From assembly GCA_016200745.1 (NCBI GenBank), contig JACQEF010000206.1:1-8378 (forward strand): a DNA stretch of 8,378 nucleotides. The letters run 5' to 3'. A program made the position numbers and the translations under genes. Each line of letters starts with the position of its first letter. The first letter of the stretch is position 1. Source of the DNA: Chloroflexota bacterium. Its GTDB lineage: Bacteria; Chloroflexota; Limnocylindria; Limnocylindrales; CSP1-4. The notes under the pieces are model-generated. The model was not told the origin of the DNA. It searched no databases and saw only the letters and a program-made list of their open reading frames with translations. Of this stretch, positions 1-6,111 are shown in pieces.

Positions 1-596
1 CCGGCAAGGTCGACGCGTCCCACTGGGCGCGGGGGCGCCGCCGGCAGCGCGAGGCGGACGGCGATCAGGCTCACGGTCCCGAGCGGCACGCTAAGCAGGA
101 AGATCCAGGCCCAGCCCAGTCGTTCGGTCACGATCGCCCCGGCCAGCGGCCCGAGCGCCAGCGCCGATAGCCCAGCCCCTGACCAGATCCCGAGCGCGAG
201 GCCCCGCTCTCCGGCACGGAAGCTCGCGGTGACGAGCGCGAGGGTGGCCGGTAGGGCGAGCGCGCCCGCGATGCCCTGAAGCGACCGGCCCACGAGGAGG
301 AGCCAGCCAGTCTGCGCCAACCCGGAAACGAGCGAGGCGGCAGAGAAGAGCGCCAGCCCGAGCAGCAGGACGCGCCGTCCACCGAGCAGATCCGCAAGCA
401 GGCCGCCGGCGAGGAGGAAGACCGACAGCGCGAGCGTGTAGCTGTTCACGACCCACTCCAGCGCGGAGAGCCCGAGTCCCAGGTCGCGACCCAGTGCGGG
501 CAGCGCCACGGCCAGCGCCGAGTCGCCGAGCGACAGCAGAAACGAGGCCAGCGACAGGCCGAAGAGCGTCCACCACCGCCGCGACGACCGGGACAT
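1..596 (-). CDS. MFS transporter, DHA2-like drug-efflux family (C-terminus cut by window edge)
   Basis: This is the N-terminal 198 residues of a polytopic inner-membrane permease that probably exports drugs or other small molecules by proton antiport. The frame starts at the ATG at 594-596 (MSRSSRRWWTLFG) and stays open to the window edge. About five to six hydrophobic helices are visible. An Asp in the first helix (D25, in LGDSALAVALP) sits where DHA2 proteins have LDxTIVNVALP. MFS motif A follows helix 2 (residues 64-75, GGLLADLLGGRR). The antiporter motif C is at about 138-154 (SGAGLSALALGPLAG), followed by WAWIFLLSVPLG, which matches the family's WRWIFxINxPIG. DHA2 proteins usually have 14 helices and 450-550 residues, so more than half is missing. 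No clear Shine-Dalgarno sequence precedes the ATG, so the exact start is uncertain. The gene diverges from the metal ATPase across about 200 bp. The substrate cannot be told. Confidence 0.88.
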   Translation of the reverse strand, partial: MSRSSRRWWTLFGLSLASFLLSLGDSALAVALPALGRDLGLGLSALEWVVNSYTLALSVFLLAGGLLADLLGGRRVLLLGLALFSAASLVSGLAQTGWLLLVGRSLQGIAGALALPATLALVTASFRAGERGLALGIWSGAGLSALALGPLAGAIVTERLGWAWIFLLSVPLGTVSLIAVRLALPAAPPRPVGRVDLA

Positions 597-798
597 CGAC
601 GGGTCATTGGGGCCGCTCGACAGCGACTCCGCGATCGGATGGATGCGGCTTCTCAGTTTCGCCTCACACTCTGTTCAGCTTCCTCGGCGAATGTCAGACC
701 GCCCGACAGGGCGCAGACTGCGTCAGTGAGATTCCAAGTACGACACCAGCGTAGTAGTGCAACAATAACCACGCCACGCAGCACGAACGGAGCAGGCA
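597..798. promoter_or_regulatory. Divergent intergenic region between MFS permease and metal ATPase
   Basis: These 202 bp separate two divergently transcribed efflux genes, so both promoters must lie here. I see no convincing -35/-10 pair and no match to the GC-rich palindromes expected for a CsoR operator or to a long MerR/CueR dyad. The only clear symmetry is a short inverted repeat at 700-713 (CGCCC-gaca-GGGCG, 5-bp arms). A shared metal- or drug-responsive regulator is an inference from layout only. Confidence 0.35.
789..792 (+). promoter_or_regulatory. Shine-Dalgarno GGAG of the metal ATPase
   Basis: GGAG lies 6 nt before the GTG at 799-801, which is ideal spacing. It supports this GTG as the ATPase start, in keeping with the HMA-like fold beginning only a few residues into the protein. 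Confidence 0.6.
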
Positions 799-3354
799 GT
801 GACCCGCAGAGTCTTTGAAGCAGGTGGGCTCCTGCGCGCCAGCAGCGCTGCGGGCCTTGAGGCATTCCTCCAGCGCCAGCGCGGCGTCGAGCAGACGGAA
901 GCCAACCCTGTCTCCCAGACGGTGACCGTCAACTACGACGAGAGCGTCCTGTCCGCGGATGACGTGCGGGCGCTGATCGAGCGTTTCGGCTGCAGCTGCG
1001 GCGGCGAGGTCGTGCCGTGCCACCTCTGCCGAGATGAACAGCCGGCTGTCATGGGCAGCACGGTCGCACATCGCGCCGCACATACGTCGCCGGCTGAGGG
1101 CGCCAGCCACACGATGGCCGCCCCGGTCCTGGTCCCGGCCCGGACGGAGATGCCCGCTGCAGCTGATCATGCCCACGCCGGCCACACGATGGCCGCTCCG
1201 GCACCGGCCGCAGTCCCGGCACCGACACCGGCGGCGACGGCGCCTCCGACCCGTGACGAGCACGCCGGCCATGCGATGGCCGCGCCGGTCGCGGGTGCGC
1301 CCGTCTCGGGCGAGATGGCCCAGATGGCCCACGGGATGGGCCACGGCGGCGGGATGACGATGGACGAGATGGTCCGCGACATGCGGAAGCGGTTCATCGT
1401 CGCGCTCGTCCTTGCCATCCCGATCTTTCTCTACTCACCACTGGCGACCGAGGTCTTCAAGGTCAATCTTTCGACCCCGTTTGGGATCGACCCCAAGGTC
1501 CTGGGGTTCCTGCTGGCCACGCCCGCTGTCCTCTGGAGCGGGAAGATGTTCTTCGTCGGCGCCTATCGGGCGCTCCGCAACCGGACGCTCGACATGTCGG
1601 TCCTCGTCGCGCTCTCGGTCGGCTCGGGCTACCTGTTCAGCGTCGCCGCGACGTTCCTGTTCGATGGCGAAGTGTTCTACGAGGCAGCCGTCGTGCTGCT
1701 CACCTTCGTCCTGTTCGGCCACTGGCTGGAGATGCGCGCCCGCGCGGGGGCATCGAATGCCATGAAGGCCCTCCTCGATCTCACACCGCCGAAGGCGACC
1801 GTCATCCGTGACGGCGAGCCGGTCGAGATCTCGACGGCAGAGGTCGTCATCGATGACATCGTCCTGATCAAGCCTGGCGACAAGGTCCCGGTCGACGGCG
1901 TGATCGTCGACGGCGCATCGAGCGTCGACGAATCGATGATCAGCGGCGAGAGCGTCCCGGTCGAGAAGACCGTCGGCTCGAACGTCATCGGGGCGTCGAT
2001 CAACAAGACCGGCACGTTCCGGTTCAAGGCGACAAAGGTTGGCGCGGATACCGCGCTGGCCCAGATCGTCCAGCTCGTCCAGCTCGCCCAGAACTCGAAG
2101 GCGCCCGCTCAGCGGCTCGCCGACCGCGCCGCGCAGTGGCTCGTCGCCGCGGCGGTGATCCTCGGCCTCCTGACGTTCTTCGGCTGGCTGACGATCGGTG
2201 GGTCCACGTTCGTCTTCGCCCTCACCCTTGCGATCACGGTCGTGATCATCGCCTGCCCGGATGCCCTGGGCCTGGCGACGCCGACGGCGATCATGGTCGG
2301 CACTGGACTTGGCGCGCTCAACGGAATCCTGTTCAAGAATGCGACCGCCCTCGAGCAGGCATCCAAGATCGGCGCGGTCATCTTCGACAAGACCGGCACG
2401 CTGACCGTCGGGCAGCCACGCGTCGTCGACCTGGTCGGGGCGGGCAACCCGGTCAGCGACGACGAGGTCCTGCGGCTGGCGGCGTCTGCCGAGGGTTCCA
2501 GCGAGCATCCGCTTGCCCAGGCCGTCGTCGACGCGGCGAAGGAGCGCAAGCTCGCGCTCGCGGACGCGACCGGCTTCAACGCCGTCCCGGGCCACGGGCT
2601 CGAGGCGACCGTGGATGGTCGCTCGATCCTGGTCGGCAACGCCAAGCTGATGCGCGACCGGGGCATCGACTTCGGCACCCTGGCGGCGCGGGCGGACGAG
2701 CTCGAGGGCGCCGGCCGGACGGTTGTCCGGGTCGCCGTCGACGGCAACGCCGGCGGCCTCATAGCGATCGCCGACGCGGTGCGGCCCAGCGCGAAGGAGA
2801 CGATCGAGCGTCTCCACAACCTTGGCATCCAGGTCGCCATGCTGACGGGGGACAACCGGGCGACCGCCGACCGCATCGCCGCCGAACTCGGGCTCGACAC
2901 GGTCTTCGCGGAGGTCCTGCCCGGCGAGAAAGCCAACAAGGTCAAGGAGCTCCAGGCGAGCGGCAAGCTCGTGGCCATGGTCGGCGACGGGATCAGCGAC
3001 GCGCCGGCGCTCGCCCAGGCCGATGTCGGAATCGCGATCGGCGCCGGCACCGACGTGGCCGTGGAGACCGCCGACATCGTCCTCATGAAGAGCGACCCGG
3101 TCGACGTGCTCGGTGCCATCGCCCTTAGTCGCGCGACGGTCCGAAAGATGCGCCAGAACCTGTTCTGGGCCGTCGGCTACAACTCGGTCGCCTTCCCGAT
3201 CGCGATGGGCCTCTTCTACCCCGCCTTCGGGTTCGTCCTCCGGCCGGAGATCGCGGCCATCAGCATGGCCGGCAGCTCGTTCCTCGTCGCGGTCAATGCG
3301 CTGCTCCTCAAGCGGACGAAGCTCGAGGGGATCCGCCGCTACGGAGCGAGCTGA
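799..3354 (+). CDS. Heavy-metal (probably copper) translocating P1B-type ATPase with CPD membrane motif
   Basis: This is an 851-residue inner-membrane pump that uses ATP to expel a soft metal ion. Residues 1-63 look like an HMA fold but lack the CxxC pair (ASSAA where the loop should be). A Cys cluster follows (C65, C67, C74, C77), then a His/Met-rich linker (about 103-192) with three HT/AMAAP repeats. Helices 1-4 lie at about 199-311, the actuator loop has SGES at 382-385, and helices 5-6 lie at about 447-500 with C486-P487-D488. The phosphorylated Asp is D530 (DKTGT). SEHP (568-571), GHG and TGDN (683-686) mark the N and P domains. Helices 7-8 carry Y794-N795 and M823xxS826S827. Two features are odd: CPD replaces CPC or CPH, and GDGISD (729-734) has Ser where Asn is nearly invariant. 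The Met/His-rich linker and the YN and MxxSS residues suggest copper, but the CPD makes the substrate uncertain. The GTG start has a good Shine-Dalgarno sequence. Confidence 0.93.
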   Translation: MTRRVFEAGGLLRASSAAGLEAFLQRQRGVEQTEANPVSQTVTVNYDESVLSADDVRALIERFGCSCGGEVVPCHLCRDEQPAVMGSTVAHRAAHTSPAEGASHTMAAPVLVPARTEMPAAADHAHAGHTMAAPAPAAVPAPTPAATAPPTRDEHAGHAMAAPVAGAPVSGEMAQMAHGMGHGGGMTMDEMVRDMRKRFIVALVLAIPIFLYSPLATEVFKVNLSTPFGIDPKVLGFLLATPAVLWSGKMFFVGAYRALRNRTLDMSVLVALSVGSGYLFSVAATFLFDGEVFYEAAVVLLTFVLFGHWLEMRARAGASNAMKALLDLTPPKATVIRDGEPVEISTAEVVIDDIVLIKPGDKVPVDGVIVDGASSVDESMISGESVPVEKTVGSNVIGASINKTGTFRFKATKVGADTALAQIVQLVQLAQNSKAPAQRLADRAAQWLVAAAVILGLLTFFGWLTIGGSTFVFALTLAITVVIIACPDALGLATPTAIMVGTGLGALNGILFKNATALEQASKIGAVIFDKTGTLTVGQPRVVDLVGAGNPVSDDEVLRLAASAEGSSEHPLAQAVVDAAKERKLALADATGFNAVPGHGLEATVDGRSILVGNAKLMRDRGIDFGTLAARADELEGAGRTVVRVAVDGNAGGLIAIADAVRPSAKETIERLHNLGIQVAMLTGDNRATADRIAAELGLDTVFAEVLPGEKANKVKELQASGKLVAMVGDGISDAPALAQADVGIAIGAGTDVAVETADIVLMKSDPVDVLGAIALSRATVRKMRQNLFWAVGYNSVAFPIAMGLFYPAFGFVLRPEIAAISMAGSSFLVAVNALLLKRTKLEGIRRYGAS
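1106..1283 (+). repeat. Three dispersed HTMAAP-coding repeats in the ATPase linker
   Basis: A 16-bp unit, gccacacgatggccgc, occurs exactly at 1106-1121 and 1181-1196 and with two mismatches at 1268-1283. The second and third copies share an additional upstream cacgccggcca. The units encode SHTMAAP, AGHTMAAP and AGHAMAAP (residues 103-109, 127-134, 156-163), giving paired His and Met metal ligands separated by Ala/Pro-rich spacers. The sequence conservation at DNA level suggests the linker grew by local duplication. Confidence 0.75.
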
Positions 3355-3366
3355 TCACGGCGAGCC

Positions 3367-4461
3367 TCAGCGGATCACGGGCACGCGGATGAGGACGACC
3401 GTCTGCCCGTCGCCGAGGGCGAGGACGATCTGGCTCGATGTCGCGGCAATACCGGCCACGGCCGGCCTGGCCGGAAGCGCCGCGTCGGGCAACGGAATGC
3501 GCTCGACCACGGACGCATCGGGTTGAGCGGCCACGACCAGGCGAGTCGAGCCGTCCGTCGCCACGCTCACGGCAACGAGGAACTCGGACCCGGGCCGGCC
3601 GCCCGTCGCCACGGCGAGGGCGTCTCCGTCGTCGAGGACGAGGCGGTTTCCCGCCGGGTCGACGCGAAGCAAGCCGTCGGTTCCGGCCGTGACCAGCCCA
3701 TCGCCCCAGGTGACCGCGGCCCGGGGCTGGCCGATCGACGCTCCGGCGTCCAGACCGTACGGCAACCATCGACCGCCGCCGTCGGTCGATGTGACGATCC
3801 CGCGTGCCCACCATCCGAACAGACGTCCATCGGGCGCGATCGCCAGCGGACGCGCCGAGGACGATCGCGACGTCCAGGTCGCCCCCAAGTCAGCGGTTTC
3901 GAACACCCGGCCGTCCGTCCAGGCGAGCACCCGATTGCCCGCATCCCACCCCAACCATGGCATCGGGAGCGTGAAGCCGTCCGGCCGCGACCTCGGCTGC
4001 CAGCCGACCCCGGCATCGGTCGAGACGAACGGGGCCGGCCGGCAGTCCGTGCCCACGCCGTCGGCCACGACGTTCGAATCCGACGCGCGGCCGGCGACGG
4101 TGAAGAGCTGGGCGGGCGGCTCGGGACGCCAGCCCAGTCGGCCAGCTGCATCCACCAGGCCATCGAGTCCGGCCGGGCACGTCGGCAGATCTCCCATCCC
4201 ATAGGCGATCGCAACGAAGATCCCGTCGGCCGTGACCACGACCGAGGCCTGCCCGCCGACTCGCCGGTCCAGGACGGCCGCCGGCCCCGTGCGCGTGGTC
4301 GGCGCCTCGCGGCTCGGGGTCGGCGCCTCGCGGCTCGGGGTCGGCGCCTCGCGGCTCGCGTTGGATCCGGCGCACGAGGCGAGGACCAGGCCCCCGATCA
4401 TGAGCCCGACGACAAGACCGAGATTACCGAAGCCGAGGATCCTTCTAGCCAACTTGAACAC
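3367..4461 (-). CDS. Asp-box beta-propeller lipoprotein (BNR/Ycf48-like), function unknown
   Basis: This is a 364-residue predicted exported lipoprotein. It has a charged n-region (FKLARR), a hydrophobic core (about 8-27) and a lipobox LASC with C30 as the lipidated cysteine. A tandem SREAPTP linker (36-56) tethers the folded domain. Three Asp-boxes of the type S/TxDxGxxW are visible: STDAGVGW (147-154), TADLGATW (189-196) and STDGGGRW (225-232). They mark beta-propeller blades, as in sialidase-like and Ycf48/HCF136-like proteins. C95 and C140 could form a disulfide. There are no sialidase catalytic motifs that I can recognise, so a binding or assembly role outside the membrane is more likely than catalysis. 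The start is a GTG with no clear Shine-Dalgarno sequence. The gene converges on the ATPase, with 12 bp between stops, and is flanked on both sides by ATPase sequence. A promoter candidate lies about 170 bp upstream. Confidence 0.85.
   Translation of the reverse strand: MFKLARRILGFGNLGLVVGLMIGGLVLASCAGSNASREAPTPSREAPTPSREAPTTRTGPAAVLDRRVGGQASVVVTADGIFVAIAYGMGDLPTCPAGLDGLVDAAGRLGWRPEPPAQLFTVAGRASDSNVVADGVGTDCRPAPFVSTDAGVGWQPRSRPDGFTLPMPWLGWDAGNRVLAWTDGRVFETADLGATWTSRSSSARPLAIAPDGRLFGWWARGIVTSTDGGGRWLPYGLDAGASIGQPRAAVTWGDGLVTAGTDGLLRVDPAGNRLVLDDGDALAVATGGRPGSEFLVAVSVATDGSTRLVVAAQPDASVVERIPLPDAALPARPAVAGIAATSSQIVLALGDGQTVVLIRVPVIR
4297..4358 (-). repeat. 21-bp tandem repeat, about 3 copies, coding SREAPTP
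   Basis: Two perfect 21-bp units (4300-4320 and 4321-4341) are followed by a third that is identical for 17 bp (4342-4358). The unit is an exact multiple of three, so copy-number change keeps the lipoprotein frame. It encodes the spacer between the lipidated Cys and the propeller, so slippage would alter tether length. Confidence 0.92.
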
Positions 4462-4548
4462 CCGATCATGGAGCAGGCGTCGGAAGTACCCCCCCGCAAG
4501 CGATGGGAGCGTGTGTCAGTATCGGCCAGCAGGGCCACCCAGGCGGGT

Positions 4549-4553
4549 GGGAG
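4549..4553 (+). promoter_or_regulatory. Possible Shine-Dalgarno GGGAG for an ATG at 4562
   Basis: GGGAG lies 8 nt before the ATG at 4562-4564. That ATG opens a 150-codon frame, with no stop, that runs into the truncated ATPase copy and ends at 5014. It could initiate translation of the remnant. Confidence 0.35.
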
Positions 4554-4643
4554 AATCCGTCATGCGCACGAAGATGTTCCGCCCGTACGGCGTAAGCTCG
4601 CCGGTGGCGAGGTCCACAGAATCCGCGGGGGCAACGCGGGCGC

Positions 4644-4672
4644 ACAGTACCCACGCTTGTTGGGGGGGTCAA
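4644..4672 (-). promoter_or_regulatory. Sigma70-type promoter for the lipoprotein gene
   Basis: On the minus strand a -35 box TTGACC (4672-4667, 5 of 6 to TTGACA) is followed by exactly 17 bp and then TACTGT (4649-4644, a TAnnnT type -10 box). It points towards the lipoprotein start at 4461 and predicts a leader of roughly 175 nt. The -10 is only a partial match, so this is a candidate from pattern and position. Confidence 0.45.
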
Positions 4673-4702
4673 GTACGCAAGTTGACGCATCCGGGCGCAC
4701 AG

Positions 4703-5014
4703 GCGACAGCCGAGCAGATCGCCGCCGAACTCGGCCTCGACACGGTCTTCGCGGAGGTCCTGCCCGGCGAGAAAGCCAACAAGGTCAAGGAGCTCCAGGC
4801 GAGCGGCAAGCTCGTGGCCATGGTCGGCGACGGGATCAATGACGCGCCGGCGCTCGCCCAGGACGATGTCGGCGCGATCGGCGCCGGCACCGACGTGGCC
4901 GTGGAGACCGCCGACATCGTCCTCATGAAGAGCGACCCGGTCGACGTGCTGCTCCTCAAGCGCATGAAGATCGAGGGGATCCGCCGCTACGGGGCGAGCG
5001 AGGTCGCGAGGTGA
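4703..5014 (+). pseudogene. Truncated second copy of the metal ATPase 3' end, helices 7-8 deleted
   Basis: From 4703 the DNA is almost identical to 2860-3110 of the complete ATPase: about 8 mismatches plus one 3-bp gap over 248 bp. It matches again from 4951 to 4998 with 3303-3350. It corresponds to residues 688-770 and 835-851. An exact 192-bp (64-codon) segment holding helices 7 and 8 is missing, with 3-bp microhomology (gct) at the junction. The phosphorylation site, N domain and all membrane helices are absent, so it cannot pump ions. It keeps the canonical GDGIND, while the full copy has GDGISD, and has lost one Ile in GIAIGAG. The frame is open upstream at least to an ATG at 4562 with a fair Shine-Dalgarno sequence, giving 150 residues whose first ~47 match nothing I recognise. 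The TGA overlaps the aldolase GTG (GTGA). It is a remnant that may still be translated. Confidence 0.87.
5000..5003 (+). promoter_or_regulatory. Shine-Dalgarno GAGG of the aldolase, inside the ATPase remnant
   Basis: GAGG sits 7 nt before the GTG at 5011. It lies in a 12-nt stretch (4999-5010) that the complete ATPase lacks between its GCGAGC and TGA, so the remnant's tail provides the aldolase's initiation signal. Confidence 0.5.
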
Positions 5015-6072
5015 TCTCAGGCGAGCCCGGAGTCACGGTTCCGGACGGCACCCTGCCAGCGCCGGTCCGCCGCGAGCTCGAGGGCACCATCGGCCGTCTA
5101 CTAGCCCCGGGGAAGGGCCTGCTGGCGGCTGATGAGAGCTTCTCCACGATCGGGCGGCGGTTCGAACAGGTCGGCATTGCTTCGACCGAGGCCTCGCGGC
5201 GTGCCTTTCGGGAGCTGCTGTTCACCGCACCCGGGATCGGCGATCAGATCAGCGGCGTGATCCTCTTCGACGAAACCATTCGCCAACGCGCATCGGACGG
5301 GACGCCGTTCCCTCGTTTGCTGGAGGAGCGCGGCAGCGTCCCCGGAATCAAGGTCGACCTGGGCGCGAAGCCGCTCGCCCTGGCACCCGGCGAATCGGTG
5401 ACCGAGGGGCTGGACGGGCTCCGCGAGCGGTTGGCCGAGTACCGAGAGCTGGGCGCCCGGTTCACGAAATGGCGCGCGGTCCTCGTCGTGGGACCGGGGC
5501 TGCCGAGTGATAACTGCGTGTCGGTCAACGCGCACGCCCTCGCCCGCTTCGCTGCGCTCAGCCAGGAGGCCGGACTCGTCCCGATCGTCGAGCCGGAGGT
5601 GCTCGCCGAAGGCGACCACTCGCTCGAACAGTCCTACGAGGCCACGCTCCGCGCCCAGCGCCTCGTGTTCGCCGAGCTTGTCGCGCAGCGCGTCAGCCTC
5701 GAGCACATGCTCCTGAAGCCGAACATGGTCATGGCCGGCCTCCAGCACCCGCGCCGCGCCTCGGTGGAGGAGGTGGCGACCGCCACCGTTCGGACCCTGC
5801 GCAGCACCGTCCCGCCGGCCGTGCCGGGCGTTGTCTTCCTGTCCGGCGGCCAGACACCGACCGAGGCCACCGCCCACCTTGCCGCGATGAATGCCGCCGG
5901 GCCGCATCCGTGGGTGCTCAGCTTCTCCTTCTCGCGGGCGATCCAGGACCCGGTCCTCGAGACGTGGCGCGGCGATGAAACCAAGGTGGCCGAGGCGCAG
6001 GCAGTGTTTGCCGAGCACGCCCGGCTCACTGGGCTCGCGCGGCGGGGACCGGCTGGACGGGATGTCTCGTGA
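5011..6072 (+). CDS. Class I fructose-bisphosphate aldolase
   Basis: This 353-residue cytosolic enzyme cleaves fructose 1,6-bisphosphate to dihydroxyacetone phosphate and glyceraldehyde 3-phosphate, or the reverse, in glycolysis and gluconeogenesis through a lysine Schiff base. The eukaryote-type class I active site is complete: GLLAADES (D41), GIKVD (K114), FTKWR (K153), PIVEPEV (E194, E196), LLKPNMV with the Schiff-base lysine K236, LSGGQ (278-282) and SFSFSRAIQ (phosphate-binding R309). These correspond to rabbit D33, K107, K146, E187, E189, K229, S271 and R303. The C-terminus ends DVS and lacks the flexible tail Tyr of animal enzymes. The GTG start overlaps the stop of the ATPase remnant by 4 nt, and GAGG lies 7 nt upstream. 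The resulting N-terminal length fits the family. Translational coupling to the remnant is inferred. G6PD lies further downstream, but the converging hydrolase gene separates them, so there is no operon. Confidence 0.95.
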   Translation: MISGEPGVTVPDGTLPAPVRRELEGTIGRLLAPGKGLLAADESFSTIGRRFEQVGIASTEASRRAFRELLFTAPGIGDQISGVILFDETIRQRASDGTPFPRLLEERGSVPGIKVDLGAKPLALAPGESVTEGLDGLRERLAEYRELGARFTKWRAVLVVGPGLPSDNCVSVNAHALARFAALSQEAGLVPIVEPEVLAEGDHSLEQSYEATLRAQRLVFAELVAQRVSLEHMLLKPNMVMAGLQHPRRASVEEVATATVRTLRSTVPPAVPGVVFLSGGQTPTEATAHLAAMNAAGPHPWVLSFSFSRAIQDPVLETWRGDETKVAEAQAVFAEHARLTGLARRGPAGRDVS

Positions 6073-6111
6073 CCTCGGGCGCCGGCGACGCAGTCAGGGA
6101 CCCGATGAGCA

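Noticed and set aside
91..576. Minus-strand 161-codon frame overlapping the MFS gene
   Set aside because: It is a frame-shifted shadow. The frame starting at 596 carries the MFS motifs A and C.
700..713. Inverted repeat CGCCC-gaca-GGGCG as a CsoR-type copper operator
   Set aside because: The arms are only 5 bp and lack the longer A/T-flanked GC palindrome of CsoR sites. It is too weak to call an operator.
1435..2817. Long minus-strand open frame of 460 codons inside the ATPase
   Set aside because: It is antisense to a gene with clear catalytic motifs. Its translation is Arg/Asp-rich with no family features, as expected for shadows in GC-rich DNA.
4630..4705. tRNA- or riboswitch-like element near the remnant
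   Set aside because: There is a short ccgcg/cgcgg stem and G-runs, but no cloverleaf or known riboswitch core could be traced.
3523..4842. Plus-strand open frame of 439 codons over the lipoprotein gene
   Set aside because: It is antisense to the Asp-box lipoprotein, with low-complexity Arg/Gly/Pro content. Its end runs through the ATPase remnant in the wrong frame.
5101..6018. Minus-strand 305-codon frame within the aldolase
   Set aside because: It is antisense to a fully conserved enzyme and has no recognisable motifs.
6073..6111. Bidirectional terminator between the converging aldolase and hydrolase genes
   Set aside because: No stable hairpin with a T-run is visible in the 39-bp gap.
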